From assembly GCF_001567565.1 (NCBI RefSeq), contig NZ_LSSW01000024.1:62001-126000 (forward strand): DNA of 64,000 nt, written 5' to 3'. The position numbers and the translations under genes were made by a program. Positions within the stretch are counted from its first letter, which is position 1. Every line of letters begins with the position of its first letter. Under the pieces are notes generated by a model. The model was not told the DNA's origin. It made no database searches and worked only from the letters and a program-made list of their open reading frames with translations. Positions 53,932 through 63,641 of this stretch are shown piece by piece. This DNA comes from Ectopseudomonas composti (lineage in GTDB: Bacteria; Pseudomonadota; Gammaproteobacteria; Pseudomonadales; Pseudomonadaceae).

Positions 53932-55338
53932 ATGAATCGAGAAGACGCTGCCACGACACTGGACAAGCAGCCACCAGCCAACGCCCCGGCCACGCGGCCC
54001 TACGACCTGCGCCAGTTTCTGATCTTCCTGATCCCTTCCCTGCTCGGCGTGCTGCTGTTTCTCACCCCCATCGTCTATGAGGAGAAGGTGACCATCGGCC
54101 TCGGCGTCATGGCCGATGCGCTCAAGGCCGCCACCAGCGACCACCTGCCCGCCATCGCCACAGCGCTGCTGATCCTCTCGGCAGTGCTGGGCGTATTCGC
54201 TAGCCTGCTCAAGCCACGCTGGGTTACCGAACGCCGCGCGCTCGACGACCTGTTCAACCTTCACCCGCTATGGCTCGGCCTGCGTGTGGTCGGCGCGCTG
54301 TTCGCAGCGATGACCTTCTGGCAGTTCGGCCCTGAGTGGGTCTGGAGCGCCAATACCGGCGGCGTGGTACTGAAAGACCTGGCGCCGGTCCTGATCACCT
54401 TCTTCCTGGTCGCCGGCCTGATCCTGCCACTGCTCACCGACTACGGCCTGATGGAGTTCTGCGGCACCCTGGTGCGCAACGTGTTCCGCAAGATCTTCGG
54501 CCTGCCGGGACGCTCGGCCATCGACGCCATCGCCAGCTGGCTCGGCTCCGGCACCGTCGGTGTGCTGATCACCGCCCAGCAGTATCAGAAGGGCTTCTAC
54601 AGCGCCCGCGAAGCAGCGGTGATCGCCACCAACTTCTCCATCGCCTCGATTGCCTTCAGCCTGCTGATCACCAGCTTCATGAAGCTCGACCACCTGTTCG
54701 TGCCGTTCTACCTGACCGTGGTGGTCGCCGGCCTCGCCGCCGCCATCATCACCCCGCGCATTCCGCCGCTGTCGTGGAAGAAGGACGAGTACGTCGCCGG
54801 TGTCGGCAAGCAGATTCAGGAAGACGTGCCGGCCGGCACCTCGCTGCTGCGCTGGGGCCTGACTCAGGCGGTGCAGCGTGCCAATGCCAACCCGTCGCCG
54901 GCGCAGATGGTGAAGATCGGCGTGCACAACGTGGTCGACATCTGGCTCGGCCTGCTGCCGCTGGTGATGGCCATCGGCACCGTTTCCCTGGCCATCGCCG
55001 AGTTCACGCCAATCTTCAACTGGCTGTCCTACCCCCTGGTGCCCCTGCTCGAAGCCCTGCAACTGCCTGAAGCCGCCAAGGCGGCGCCAGCGATGCTGGT
55101 GGGTTTCGCCGACATGTTCCTGCCGGCGGTACTGGGCAAGAGCATCGAGAGTGAGCTGACCCGCTTCGTGGTGGCCTGCGTGTCGCTGACCCAGCTGATC
55201 TACATGTCCGAAGTGGGCGTGCTGATTCTCAAGGCCAAGCTGCCGTTGAACCTGCTGGAGCTGTTCGTCATCTTCATCATCCGCACCCTGATCACCCTGC
55301 CGATCATCGCGCTGATGGCGCACTGGATCGTTGGCTGA
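53932..55338 (+). CDS. YjiH-family membrane protein with nucleoside-recognition (Gate) domain
   Basis: This 468-residue polytopic protein has around ten hydrophobic segments. The family features are LFLTPIVYEEKVTIGLGV near the N-terminus and the Gate-like half with GRSAIDAIASWLGSGTVGVL and FSIASIAFSLLITS. YjiH proteins have no firmly known substrate; transport of a basic compound is often guessed. Placement between gbuA and the decarboxylase gene points to uptake or export of a guanidino compound or 4-aminobutyrate (inference). Confidence 0.82.
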   Translation: MNREDAATTLDKQPPANAPATRPYDLRQFLIFLIPSLLGVLLFLTPIVYEEKVTIGLGVMADALKAATSDHLPAIATALLILSAVLGVFASLLKPRWVTERRALDDLFNLHPLWLGLRVVGALFAAMTFWQFGPEWVWSANTGGVVLKDLAPVLITFFLVAGLILPLLTDYGLMEFCGTLVRNVFRKIFGLPGRSAIDAIASWLGSGTVGVLITAQQYQKGFYSAREAAVIATNFSIASIAFSLLITSFMKLDHLFVPFYLTVVVAGLAAAIITPRIPPLSWKKDEYVAGVGKQIQEDVPAGTSLLRWGLTQAVQRANANPSPAQMVKIGVHNVVDIWLGLLPLVMAIGTVSLAIAEFTPIFNWLSYPLVPLLEALQLPEAAKAAPAMLVGFADMFLPAVLGKSIESELTRFVVACVSLTQLIYMSEVGVLILKAKLPLNLLELFVIFIIRTLITLPIIALMAHWIVG

Positions 55339-55359
55339 CGTCGACACAAGGACCTGACC

Positions 55360-56961
55360 ATGACCACCTGCGGCGAATTTCTCGTCAAACAACTCGAAGC
55401 CTGGGGCGTCGACACCGTGTTCGGCATCCCCGGCGTGCACACCGTCGAGCTCTATCGCGGCCTGCCAGGGAGTGGCATCCGTCATATCACCCCGCGCCAC
55501 GAACAGGGCGCCGGTTTCATGGCCGACGGCTACGCGCGAGTGAGCGGCAAGCCCGGTGTGTGCTTCATCATCACCGGGCCGGGGATGACCAATATCCTCA
55601 CCGCCATGGGCCAGGCCTATGCCGACTCGATCCCGATGCTGGTGATCTCCAGCGTCAACGAGCGTGATCGTCTGGGCCTGGGCAAGGGCTACCTGCACGA
55701 ACTGCCCAACCAGCGGGCGATGACCGCCGGCGTCACCGCCCTCAGTCATACCCTGATGAGCGTCGAGGAGCTGCCCGCGGTGCTGTCTCGCGCTTTCACC
55801 GTGTTCGAGGGCGAGCGACCACGGCCGGTGCACATCGAACTGCCGCTGGACATCATCACCGCCGACGCTTCGCACATGTCCCTGGCACCACGCCCGACGG
55901 TACGCCGCCCAGCGCCGAACCGTACCTTGATCCGCGAAGCTGCCGGGCTGCTCAAGCAGGCCGAACGCCCGCTGCTGCTAATCGGTGGCGGCTGCGTCGG
56001 CACCGAAGTCGAGGCGCGCGCCCTGGCTGCCGTGCTGGATGCACCGACCGCGCTGACCATCAACGCCAAGGGCCTGCTACCGCCGGGGCATCCGCTGCTG
56101 CTGGGCAGCAACCAGTCGCTGCGCCCGGTGCGCGACCTGGCGCTGGAGGCCGACGTGGTGCTGGCCATCGGCACCGAGCTGGGGGAAACCGACTACGACG
56201 TAGTGTTCGACGGCGACTTTCGCCTGCCTGGCCGGCTGATCCGCATCGATATCGACGGTCAGCAGCTGCAGCGCAACTTCAACCCTCACCTGGCGATCCA
56301 GGGCGATGCGCGCCTGGCCATGCGCATGTTGTTGGCCGAGTTCGATCCCCGCCAGGCGAGCGGGAACAGCCCCGGTGCCCAGCGTACGGCTGCCGTGCAG
56401 AAACGCCTGAGCGACGATTTCAGCGATTGGGCGCACTACCAGCAGTTGTTCGACTGCATCCTCGATGTCCTGCCCGATGCCCGCTTCGTCGGCGACTCGA
56501 CGCAGACCGTTTACAGCGGCAATCACCTGGTGGAACTGGATGGCGAGCGGCGCTGGTTCAACGCCTCCACCGGCTACGGCACACTCGGCTACGGCTTGCC
56601 GGCAGCCATCGGCGCCAAGCTGGCCGAGCCTGCGCGACCGGTGATCAGCCTGATGGGCGATGGCGGTATCCAGTTCACCCTGCCCGAATTGGCCAGCGCG
56701 GTAGAAGCCAGGGTCGGCATCATCGTCCTGCTGTGGAACAACGCCGGTTACGGCGAGATCAAGCGCTACATGCAGCGCCGCGATATCACCCCGATTGCCG
56801 TGGACATCTACACGCCGGACCTCATCGCCATAGCCCGTGGCTTTGGCTGCGCCGCCGAGCGCGCGCGCGACCATGCGCACCTGGCCGAGCTGCTGCGCAG
56901 CGCGCCCGCAGACCGCCCGTTGATCATCGAAGTGCAGGAGGCCGCGCCCTTTCATCCATGA
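55360..56961 (+). CDS. ThDP-dependent decarboxylase, probably 5-guanidino-2-oxopentanoate type
   Basis: This 533-residue protein has the three domains of the acetolactate-synthase-like ThDP family. The cofactor-activating Glu is in PRHEQGAGFMADGYAR (about 48), the central domain runs from about 190 to 330, and the ThDP/Mg site is GDGGIQFTLPEL with the downstream NNAGYGE. It most resembles the AruI-type 2-ketoarginine decarboxylases in context and general sequence: AruI converts 5-guanidino-2-oxopentanoate to 4-guanidinobutanal, two steps ahead of GbuA. Specificity is not proven. AAGGA precedes the ATG. Confidence 0.8.
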   Translation: MTTCGEFLVKQLEAWGVDTVFGIPGVHTVELYRGLPGSGIRHITPRHEQGAGFMADGYARVSGKPGVCFIITGPGMTNILTAMGQAYADSIPMLVISSVNERDRLGLGKGYLHELPNQRAMTAGVTALSHTLMSVEELPAVLSRAFTVFEGERPRPVHIELPLDIITADASHMSLAPRPTVRRPAPNRTLIREAAGLLKQAERPLLLIGGGCVGTEVEARALAAVLDAPTALTINAKGLLPPGHPLLLGSNQSLRPVRDLALEADVVLAIGTELGETDYDVVFDGDFRLPGRLIRIDIDGQQLQRNFNPHLAIQGDARLAMRMLLAEFDPRQASGNSPGAQRTAAVQKRLSDDFSDWAHYQQLFDCILDVLPDARFVGDSTQTVYSGNHLVELDGERRWFNASTGYGTLGYGLPAAIGAKLAEPARPVISLMGDGGIQFTLPELASAVEARVGIIVLLWNNAGYGEIKRYMQRRDITPIAVDIYTPDLIAIARGFGCAAERARDHAHLAELLRSAPADRPLIIEVQEAAPFHP

Positions 56962-57244
56962 CCCGATACCCGTAGATCCCGTGTCTATTCGCAAGGCCTG
57001 AGGCTTCGCGGGGTGGATGACGCTTCACCCATCCACCCTACCCGGCTACATCGATCGCAATTGATCGCAATTGATCGCGGCTAAAGCCGCTCCTACAGAA
57101 AGCTGGGTATCCCTGTGGGAGGGGCTTTAGCCGCGACATCCCCGCCCCGGATTGCATCCGGGCCACGGGCATAACCACAAGATTCAGCTGTACCACTGAC
57201 TGCCGCCCACCAATACCAATAATCAAGCATCGGGGAGTCGTTCC
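56962..57244. repeat. Repeat-filled intergenic region
   Basis: These 283 bases hold a GGGTGGATG/CATCCACCC hairpin (57011-57038), a GATCGCAATT direct repeat (57053-57078), two facing GCGGCTAAAGCC elements (57077-57136) and a half REP (57147-57164). No gene is visible. The NCS1 gene follows with a GGGGAG ribosome site. Confidence 0.7.
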
Positions 57245-58585
57245 ATGTTCAAGAATCTCAGCCAGCATTTCGGTCAGGACGGCCTGGCCCCAACCGACAA
57301 GGCCCATCGCAGCCTCGGCCTCGGTGGCACCATCGCCCTGTGGCTGGGCGCCAACGTGGTGGTCACCACCATCCTTACCGGCATGCTGCTGGTGCCGGAT
57401 CTGAAATTCACCCAGGCCATGCTCATCGTGCTGATCGGTTCGGGCATCGGCATCTTGCCGCTGGTGCTGGTCGGCCTGATGGGCCAGCGCAGCGGCCTCA
57501 CCACCATGGTGCTGGCACGCGGCAGCTACGGCTCGCGCGGCGCCAAGCTGCCGTCGCTGGTCAACCTACTGACATTGCTGGCCTGGAGCTGGATCCAGGC
57601 GCTGCTGGCCGGCATGAGCCTGAACTACGCAGTAGAGCACCTGACCGGGTACTCCAACCTGCCGCTGTTCACCATCCTCTGCGAATCCCTGGTGCTGCTG
57701 ATCGCCCTGCGCGGCCATCTGGGCATCGAGAAGGTCGAGCGCTGGGCGGCCATCGGCATGCTCCTGCTGGCCGGCGCGGTGTTCTACGTGATGGGGCAGA
57801 AGTTCGAATTCGCCAGTCTGTTGGCCATGCCCACCGAACCACGCAACCAGATCACCCCCGGCATCGCCTTCGATATCGTCATCGCCACCGCCTTCTCCTG
57901 GATTCCACTGGCCGCCGACTACAACCGCAACTGCCGCAGCCAGGGCGTCGCGGGGGTCGGCACCTGGATTGGCTATGTCGCCGCCACTCTTTTGGCCATG
58001 GGTCTGGGCGCCACGGTTTCGGGCTTCTCGGTACTGACCGGCATGGAGCAGACCTACGACCCGGCCGTGCTGCTGGCGGGCTTCGGCTTCGGTCTGCCGG
58101 CGGCCATCGTGGTGTTCCTCTCGGTGATGACCACCAACGTCATGTGCGTGTACAGCGCTTCGCTGTCGTACCTCAACATCAGCCCGAAGACCCCGTTCTG
58201 GAAGCCCGCCCTGTGCATCGGCGTGCTGTCGATCCTCGGCTCGCAGATCCCCGGCATCCTCGACAATTTCCAGAGTTTTCTACTGGTGATCGGCAGCGTG
58301 TTCATCCCGGCCTTCGCCGTGCTGATCGCCGACTATTTCCTGATTCACAAGGGCCAGTACGCGGTGGACGAACTGCTCAGCGAGGATGGTGGTCGTTACC
58401 GTTACCTGAATGGTTTCAACCCGGCCGCTTTCATCGCCTACGGCCTGGGCGCCGTGCTGGCTTACTACTGGGGCTGGGTCTCGCCGCTGACCTGGGGCGC
58501 CTCGCTGCCAGTATTTCTGATCACCGCAGCCAGCTATGCGGTACTACGCCGCTGGGTGCTGGTGCCACGGGCGCAGCTGGCGTAG
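57245..58585 (+). CDS. NCS1-family permease (cytosine/purine permease type)
   Basis: This 446-residue protein has twelve predicted membrane helices. Family features are LGLGGTIALWLGANVVVTT in helix 1, GQRSGLTTMVLARGSYG, AFSWIPLAADYNRNCRS in the centre and a C-terminal ADYFLIHKGQYAVDEL. NCS1 carriers take up cytosine, purines, allantoin, hydantoins or thiamine precursors. The cargo is unknown; being the last transporter of this cluster, it may import a guanidino or ureido compound (inference). Confidence 0.85.
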   Translation: MFKNLSQHFGQDGLAPTDKAHRSLGLGGTIALWLGANVVVTTILTGMLLVPDLKFTQAMLIVLIGSGIGILPLVLVGLMGQRSGLTTMVLARGSYGSRGAKLPSLVNLLTLLAWSWIQALLAGMSLNYAVEHLTGYSNLPLFTILCESLVLLIALRGHLGIEKVERWAAIGMLLLAGAVFYVMGQKFEFASLLAMPTEPRNQITPGIAFDIVIATAFSWIPLAADYNRNCRSQGVAGVGTWIGYVAATLLAMGLGATVSGFSVLTGMEQTYDPAVLLAGFGFGLPAAIVVFLSVMTTNVMCVYSASLSYLNISPKTPFWKPALCIGVLSILGSQIPGILDNFQSFLLVIGSVFIPAFAVLIADYFLIHKGQYAVDELLSEDGGRYRYLNGFNPAAFIAYGLGAVLAYYWGWVSPLTWGASLPVFLITAASYAVLRRWVLVPRAQLA

Positions 58586-58675
58586 CGTGACGACCATTGT
58601 CGCGGGTTGTACCCGCCCTACCCGCCACACGAACCTGTGGGGCGCGTACACCCGCCAATGAGGTGAGTTCCTGTC

Positions 58676-59407
58676 ATGAAAATCGTCAGCCGAGACCGCT
58701 GGTTCGAGGTCGAGCACCGCCACGACGGCATCTGCCTGATCCACGAACCCTACGTGCGTCCCTTCTATCGCTGCAACATGTGGCATGTGCAGGGGCGCGA
58801 GCATGACGTGCTGATCGACTCAGGCTCCGGGCTGGTCAGCCTGCGCGAGCAACTGCCCTGGCTGACCGACAGGCCGCTGCTGGCGGTGGCCAGCCACTGC
58901 CACTTCGACCATATCGCCGGCCATCACGAATTCGACGAGCGCCTGGTGCACCCGGCCGAGGCCGATATCCTCGCCGCGCCGGACGGTGCCAACACCCTGG
59001 CCACTGATTTCGTCGGCGACGACATGTTCGAGGCGCACCCGGATTGCCCGCTGTGCTACGCCGAATATCGCGTAAGAGCGGCACCGGCCACGCGCCTGAT
59101 CGAGGATGGTGACGTACTGGATCTGGGTAATCGGGTATTGCAGGTGCTGCACACGCCCGGTCATTCACCGGGTGGCATCAGCCTGTGGGAAGCGAGTACG
59201 CAGACGCTGTTTTCCGGCGACATCCTCTACGACGGGCCGCTGATCGAGGACGCCTACCATTCGAATGTTGAGGATTACGCGCTAAGCCTGGCGCGCCTGC
59301 GCGAACTGCCCGTACGCAGCGTGCACGGCGGGCATTTCGCGAGTTTCTCGGGAGAGCGGATGCGCGAGCTGATAGACGCCTGGTTCGACGCCCATCGGCT
59401 CACCTGA
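58676..59407 (+). CDS. MBL-fold metallohydrolase
   Basis: This 243-residue protein has the metallo-beta-lactamase fold with the zinc motif SHCHFDHIAGHHEF (HxHxDH, about 73), a later HTPGHSPGG (about 160), SGDILYDGP (about 182) and VHGGHFASF (about 223). Relatives act as glyoxalase II-like thioesterases or lactonases. A hydrolytic step in the same catabolic cluster is plausible. The gene follows the NCS1 gene after 90 bases that include a CGGGTTGTACCCGCCC-type repeat. Confidence 0.85.
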   Translation: MKIVSRDRWFEVEHRHDGICLIHEPYVRPFYRCNMWHVQGREHDVLIDSGSGLVSLREQLPWLTDRPLLAVASHCHFDHIAGHHEFDERLVHPAEADILAAPDGANTLATDFVGDDMFEAHPDCPLCYAEYRVRAAPATRLIEDGDVLDLGNRVLQVLHTPGHSPGGISLWEASTQTLFSGDILYDGPLIEDAYHSNVEDYALSLARLRELPVRSVHGGHFASFSGERMRELIDAWFDAHRLT

Positions 59408-59413
59408 TGAGTT

Positions 59414-59545
59414 TCAGCGACGCTGACGCGCTTCGCGGCGCAGGCGTTGCTGCTCGGCCTCGCTGATACGAATTGGCTGAGGTTGCGGGACCAGGCCAAG
59501 GGCCTGCAGCACGGCTTGCAGTTGTTCTTGCAGCTTGGCGAGCAT
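59414..59545 (-). CDS. Small 43-residue protein downstream of aceK
   Basis: The ATG at 59545 is preceded by AGGAGG (8-base spacing), an ideal ribosome site, and opens a 43-codon frame. It reads MLAKLQEQLQAVLQALGLVP, then a Pro/Gln turn and a basic helix (SEAEQQRLRREARQRR) to TGA at 59414-59416. The predicted product is an amphipathic helix followed by a charged helix, with no membrane segment. It is the only sensible coding frame between aceK and the MBL gene. The function is unknown. Confidence 0.7.
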   Translation of the reverse strand: MLAKLQEQLQAVLQALGLVPQPQPIRISEAEQQRLRREARQRR

Positions 59546-59632
59546 GGGTACGACCTCCTGCCAAGTAAAGGGAAAAGCCAGTGGCTCACCTATCAGATTA
59601 GGCCGGGCAAAACGAATTTCAACCGGGCGCCG

Positions 59633-61351
59633 TCAAATTACCGGACTCTTGCGCCGATAGGGGAACACGTCGATCACCTTGCCTGCGCGGATCGCCTCCT
59701 GCAACTGTTTCCAGTAGTCGGCGTCATAGAGGTTGCCGTGCAGCTGGCTGAACAGCCGGCGCTGCTTGATATCGGCGAACAAGAACGGCGGGAACTCCTC
59801 GGGGAATACGTCATTGGGCGCGACCGAGTACCAGGGTTCGGCGCTCATCTCGTCCTCGGGGAAACGCGGCGGCGGGATGCGCCGGAAATTCACCTCGGTG
59901 AGAAAGCAGATCTCGTCGTAGTCGTAGAACACCACGCGGCCATGGCGGGTAACGCCGAAGTTTTTCAGCAGCATGTCCCCGGGGAAGATATTGGCCGCGG
60001 CCAGTTGCTTGATGGCCAGGCCGTAGTCATCCAGCGCCTCATGCACCTGCGCCTCGTTGGCACTTTCCAGATAGAGGTTGAGTGGCGTCATGCGCCGCTC
60101 GGTCCAGCAATGGCGCACCAGCACGGTGTCGCCCTCCACCACCACGGTCGAGGGCGCCACCTCCAGCAGTTCGGCCAGGCACTCGGGCTCGAACTTGGCC
60201 TTGGGGAAGCGGAAATCGGCGAACTCCTGGGTATCGGCCATGCGCCCTACGCGGTCGACGCTTTTCACCAGCCGGTACTTCTCGATCACCGTGTTGCGAT
60301 CCACCGTCTTGGCGTGGGCGAAACGGTCCTTGATAATCTTGAACACGGTGTTGAAACCCGGCAGGGTGAACACGCTCATGACCATGCCGCGCACACCCGG
60401 CGCCATGATGAAGCGATCGTCGGTGCTGGCCAGGTGGCCGATCAGCGAGCGGTAGAACTCGCTCTTGCCGTGCTTGTAGAAACCGATCGAGGTGTACAGC
60501 TCGGCGATGTGCTTGCCCGGCAGGATGCGCTTGAGAAATCCGATGAACTCGGCCGGGATGGCCACGTCCACCATGAAATAGCTGCGGGTGAAGGAGAAGA
60601 TGATCGACACCTCCGCCTCGTCGGTAATCGCCGCGTCGGCCTGGATGCCCTGCCCTTCACGGTGCAGCAGCGGAATCGCCAGCGGCCATTGCTCCTCGCG
60701 GTTGTAGATACGCCCGATCAGGTAGGCGCCCTTGTTGCGATACAGCACCGAGGAGAAGAGTTCGATGCACAGCTGCGGATCCTTGCACACCCAGTCCGGC
60801 AGGCTGGCACGCAACTGCTCTTCGAGACGCTGCAGGTCACGCGGCAGATCCTCGTAGGATGCGTCGAAACGGTAGTCGTCGAAGATCGCCTGCAGTGCCG
60901 AGTGCAACTCTGCGGCCGGGCGATAGCTGCGCGTTTGCGCCGCGCCGGGCTGGTTGCGCAAGGACGGTCGCGTGGTGTGGATGAACATGCAGCCATCGCT
61001 GATCTGGTCGTGGCTGAACAGGCTGCAGAAGATCGAGTTGAACCAGGTTTCCGCCAGCTCGTCGTCGAAACGCAGGTCGATCAGAGCGATGTAGGCACTT
61101 TTGACCAGCGGCCACTGCCCCACGTCCAGCAACAAAGCATCGAAGCCCTGCAGCAGGCGCTCGCGGGTTTGCGCGACCTGTTCCTCGTACAGGTTGATGC
61201 GCGCCGCCGAGGCCTGCTGCGCCTCCTGCCATTGCGCCTGCTCGAAGCGCACGCGGGCGCCATCGGTGATCTGGCGAAAGTGCTCGCGGTAGTCATCGAA
61301 GCCCTCGAGGATTAGCTGAGCGATCTTGCCAGCCGGCCAGTGCTGTCCCAT
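59633..61351 (-). CDS. aceK: Isocitrate dehydrogenase kinase/phosphatase AceK
   Basis: This protein of about 572 residues switches isocitrate dehydrogenase between phosphorylated (inactive) and active forms, directing carbon to the glyoxylate shunt. Typical AceK stretches include [34 protein letters not shown], the ATP-binding [18 protein letters not shown] (about 310-330) and the kinase core [23 protein letters not shown] with [12 protein letters not shown]. The start at MGQHWPAG follows GAGG at good spacing; an in-frame ATG at 61372 would add 7 residues. No aceA or aceB is in the window. Confidence 0.9.
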   Translation of the reverse strand: MGQHWPAGKIAQLILEGFDDYREHFRQITDGARVRFEQAQWQEAQQASAARINLYEEQVAQTRERLLQGFDALLLDVGQWPLVKSAYIALIDLRFDDELAETWFNSIFCSLFSHDQISDGCMFIHTTRPSLRNQPGAAQTRSYRPAAELHSALQAIFDDYRFDASYEDLPRDLQRLEEQLRASLPDWVCKDPQLCIELFSSVLYRNKGAYLIGRIYNREEQWPLAIPLLHREGQGIQADAAITDEAEVSIIFSFTRSYFMVDVAIPAEFIGFLKRILPGKHIAELYTSIGFYKHGKSEFYRSLIGHLASTDDRFIMAPGVRGMVMSVFTLPGFNTVFKIIKDRFAHAKTVDRNTVIEKYRLVKSVDRVGRMADTQEFADFRFPKAKFEPECLAELLEVAPSTVVVEGDTVLVRHCWTERRMTPLNLYLESANEAQVHEALDDYGLAIKQLAAANIFPGDMLLKNFGVTRHGRVVFYDYDEICFLTEVNFRRIPPPRFPEDEMSAEPWYSVAPNDVFPEEFPPFLFADIKQRRLFSQLHGNLYDADYWKQLQEAIRAGKVIDVFPYRRKSPVI

Positions 61352-61555
61352 TACCCATGCCTCGTCCGCCATGATCAGCCGAGCTTAGCCGACAACGCAG
61401 GTCTGGATGCAACCGGGGTTCGCCAGTCGCGGCTAAAGCCCCTACCACGCGCTCCTGCGGCAACGCCCTGCGCAGACATTCAAAAGCGCAATGCGGATTG
61501 CCAGAACCCCATCGAGCGGCAACACTCTGCGCCCCACCCTGCCGGATGTTTCACC

Positions 61556-62446
61556 TTGCGCACCGCCGACCTGCTCCGCCTGCTACTGCTTGCCGCCATC
61601 TGGGGCGCCAGCTTCCTGTTCATGCGCGTTGCCGCGCCCGTGCTGGGCAGCATGCCGACCGCCTTCTTCCGCGCCAGCTTCGGCGTGCTGGGCTTGCTCG
61701 CGCTGCTTTTGCTGCTGCGCTGCGATTGGGACTTTCGCGGCAAACTGCGTATCTGCATGGGCTTGGGCGTGATCAATGCCGGTCTGCCCTCGGCCATGTA
61801 CTGCCTGGCGGCGTTGATCCTGCCGGCCGGTTATTCGGCAATCTTCAACGCCACCACGCCGTTGATGGGCGTTTTGATCGGTGCGCTGTTTTTTCATGAG
61901 GGCATCACCCCAAGCAAGGCGGCGGGCGTGTTCCTGGGTTTGCTCGGGGTGGCTGTGCTGACCCGCACCGGCCCGGTGGCCTTCGACATGCAACTGCTGC
62001 TCGGCGCGGGTGCCTGCCTGGTGGCCACCACCTGCTACGGCTTCGCCGGCTTTCTCACCCGGCGCTGGATCGGCCAGCAGGGTGGCCTGGACAACCGCCT
62101 GACCGCCTTCGCCAGCCTGGCGGGTGCCAGCCTGTTCCTGCTGCCGCTATTTGCCGGCAGCCTGGTGCTGCAACCACCAGCAAGCTGGGGCGGTATCGAA
62201 GTGTGGCTGTCTCTGGCGGGTCTCGGCCTGGTCTGCACGGCGTTCGCCTACGTGCTGTACTTTCGTCTGCTGGCCGATATCGGGCCGATCAAGGCCAGCA
62301 CCACCACCTTCCTCATCCCGCCGTTCGGCGTGCTTTGGGGCGCGCTGCTGCTGGACGAGCCGCTGAGCTGGGACTACCTGCCCGGCTGCGTGCTGATCGC
62401 CCTGGCGCTGTGGCTGGTAGTCAGGCCAAGCGTGAACAGAACGTAG
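61556..62446 (+). CDS. EamA/DMT-family transporter
   Basis: This 296-residue protein has ten membrane helices in two EamA repeats. Characteristic stretches are AIWGASFLFMRVAAPVLG, NAGLPSAMYCLAALILPAGY, NATTPLMGVLIGALFF and the second-repeat KASTTTFLIPPFGVLWGALLLDE. The open frame extends upstream to 61340, overlapping aceK and without family similarity. The first codon that gives a normal DMT N-terminus is the TTG at 61556; no strong ribosome site is visible, so the start is uncertain. Substrate unknown. Confidence 0.82.
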   Translation: MRTADLLRLLLLAAIWGASFLFMRVAAPVLGSMPTAFFRASFGVLGLLALLLLLRCDWDFRGKLRICMGLGVINAGLPSAMYCLAALILPAGYSAIFNATTPLMGVLIGALFFHEGITPSKAAGVFLGLLGVAVLTRTGPVAFDMQLLLGAGACLVATTCYGFAGFLTRRWIGQQGGLDNRLTAFASLAGASLFLLPLFAGSLVLQPPASWGGIEVWLSLAGLGLVCTAFAYVLYFRLLADIGPIKASTTTFLIPPFGVLWGALLLDEPLSWDYLPGCVLIALALWLVVRPSVNRT

Positions 62447-62472
62447 CCCGGGTGTACTCCGGGAGACAGGGA

Positions 62473-62539
62473 CGTAGGGTGGATCGCGCGTTATCGATCC
62501 ACCAAAGCGGTGGATGTGAAAAGCAACATCCACCCTACG
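62473..62539. repeat. GTAGGGTGGAT palindromic repeat
   Basis: CGTAGGGTGGAT (62473-62484) and ATCCACCCTACG (62528-62539) pair perfectly around an inner GATCGCGCGTTATCGATC. It lies between the convergent EamA and cysK genes and may also stop transcription. A half copy is seen at 57011-57042. Confidence 0.75.
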
Positions 62540-62551
62540 CCTGTAACCGCC

Positions 62552-63523
62552 TTACTGCTGCAGCTCCTGTTCGGTGAACATATCGCTGAACAGCATGCTC
62601 GACAGGTAGCGCTCACCAGAATCCGGCAGGATCACCACGATGGTCTTGCCCTGCATTTCCGGCTTCTCCGCCAGACGCACCGCCGCCATCATCGCCGCAC
62701 CACAGGAAATCCCGCAGAGGATGCCTTCCTCGCGCATCAGGCGCAGAGCCATGGACTTGGCATCGTCATCATTGACCAGTTCGACCTGATCGACCATCGC
62801 CAGGTCGAGGTTCTTCGGCACGAAACCGGCGCCAATGCCCTGGATCTTGTGCGGCGCCGGTTTGACCTCGTCACCGGCCAGGGTCTGGCTGATCACCGGC
62901 GAGCCCACCGGCTCCACCGCAACCGAGAGGATCGGCTTGCCCTGGGTCTGTTTGATGTAGCGCGAGATACCAGTGATGGTGCCGCCTGTACCGACACCGG
63001 CGACCAGCACGTCGATGGCGCCGTCAGTGTCGCGCCAGATTTCCGGGCCGGTGGTCTTTTCATGGATGGCCGGGTTGGCCGGGTTCTCGAACTGCTGCGG
63101 CAGGTAGTAGTCCGGGTTGGCGGCGACCAGCTCATTGGCTTTCTCGATCGCGCCCTTCATGCCCTTGGCCGGCTCGGTCAGCACCAGTTCGGCGCCGAGG
63201 GCCTTGAGCACCTTGCGTCGCTCCAGGCTCATGGAAGCCGGCATGGTCAGCACCAGCTTGTAGCCACGCGCAGCGGCGACGAAGGCCAGGCCGATGCCGG
63301 TGTTGCCGGAGGTCGGCTCGACGATGGTCATGCCCGGCTTGAGCATACCGCGCTCCTCGGCATCCCAGATCATGTTGGCGCCGATGCGGCATTTGACCGA
63401 ATACGCCGGGTTACGCCCTTCGATCTTGGCCAGGATGGTCACGCCTTTCGGGCCCAGACGGTTGATCATCACCAGCGGCGTATTGCCGATGGCCTGGGCG
63501 TTGTCTGCGAAGATACGACTCAT
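62552..63523 (-). CDS. cysK: Cysteine synthase A
   Basis: This 323-residue, PLP-dependent O-acetylserine sulfhydrylase starts at [18 protein letters not shown] with AAGGA upstream. The PLP lysine is in [11 protein letters not shown], the substrate loop is [15 protein letters not shown], the PLP phosphate loop is [10 protein letters not shown], and the C-terminal ligand is the Ser/Cys region [11 protein letters not shown]. It makes cysteine from O-acetylserine and sulfide. An extension to 63616 lacks family similarity. Confidence 0.92.
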   Translation of the reverse strand: MSRIFADNAQAIGNTPLVMINRLGPKGVTILAKIEGRNPAYSVKCRIGANMIWDAEERGMLKPGMTIVEPTSGNTGIGLAFVAAARGYKLVLTMPASMSLERRKVLKALGAELVLTEPAKGMKGAIEKANELVAANPDYYLPQQFENPANPAIHEKTTGPEIWRDTDGAIDVLVAGVGTGGTITGISRYIKQTQGKPILSVAVEPVGSPVISQTLAGDEVKPAPHKIQGIGAGFVPKNLDLAMVDQVELVNDDDAKSMALRLMREEGILCGISCGAAMMAAVRLAEKPEMQGKTIVVILPDSGERYLSSMLFSDMFTEQELQQ

Positions 63524-63614
63524 GATGGAAGTCCTTGCGGGCAGGAAAAACCCCAAGCCTATGCCGCCGCCCGCTGGCCGTCCAGCCGGCAGACCGAAAG
63601 CTGGGTGACACGCC

Positions 63615-63629
63615 ATTCAGTGACTGAAT
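63615..63629. promoter_or_regulatory. 15-base perfect palindrome between cysK and the MoxR gene
   Basis: ATTCAGT-G-ACTGAAT is a perfect palindrome directly upstream of the -35 of the MoxR gene and about 90 bases ahead of cysK. It has the form of an operator; the binding protein is unknown. Confidence 0.45.
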
Positions 63630-63641
63630 ACCGTGTCTGCG

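Noticed and set aside
54268..55875. Open frame of 535 codons on the minus strand
   Set aside because: It is antisense to the YjiH and decarboxylase genes; its His/Gln-rich composition is typical of GC-rich shadows.
59447..61315. Open frame of 622 codons on the plus strand
   Set aside because: It is antisense to aceK, whose family motifs are unmistakable.
61340..61555. Upstream extension of the EamA gene
   Set aside because: It overlaps the aceK start, contains repeat fragments and would add a non-membrane tail not seen in the family.
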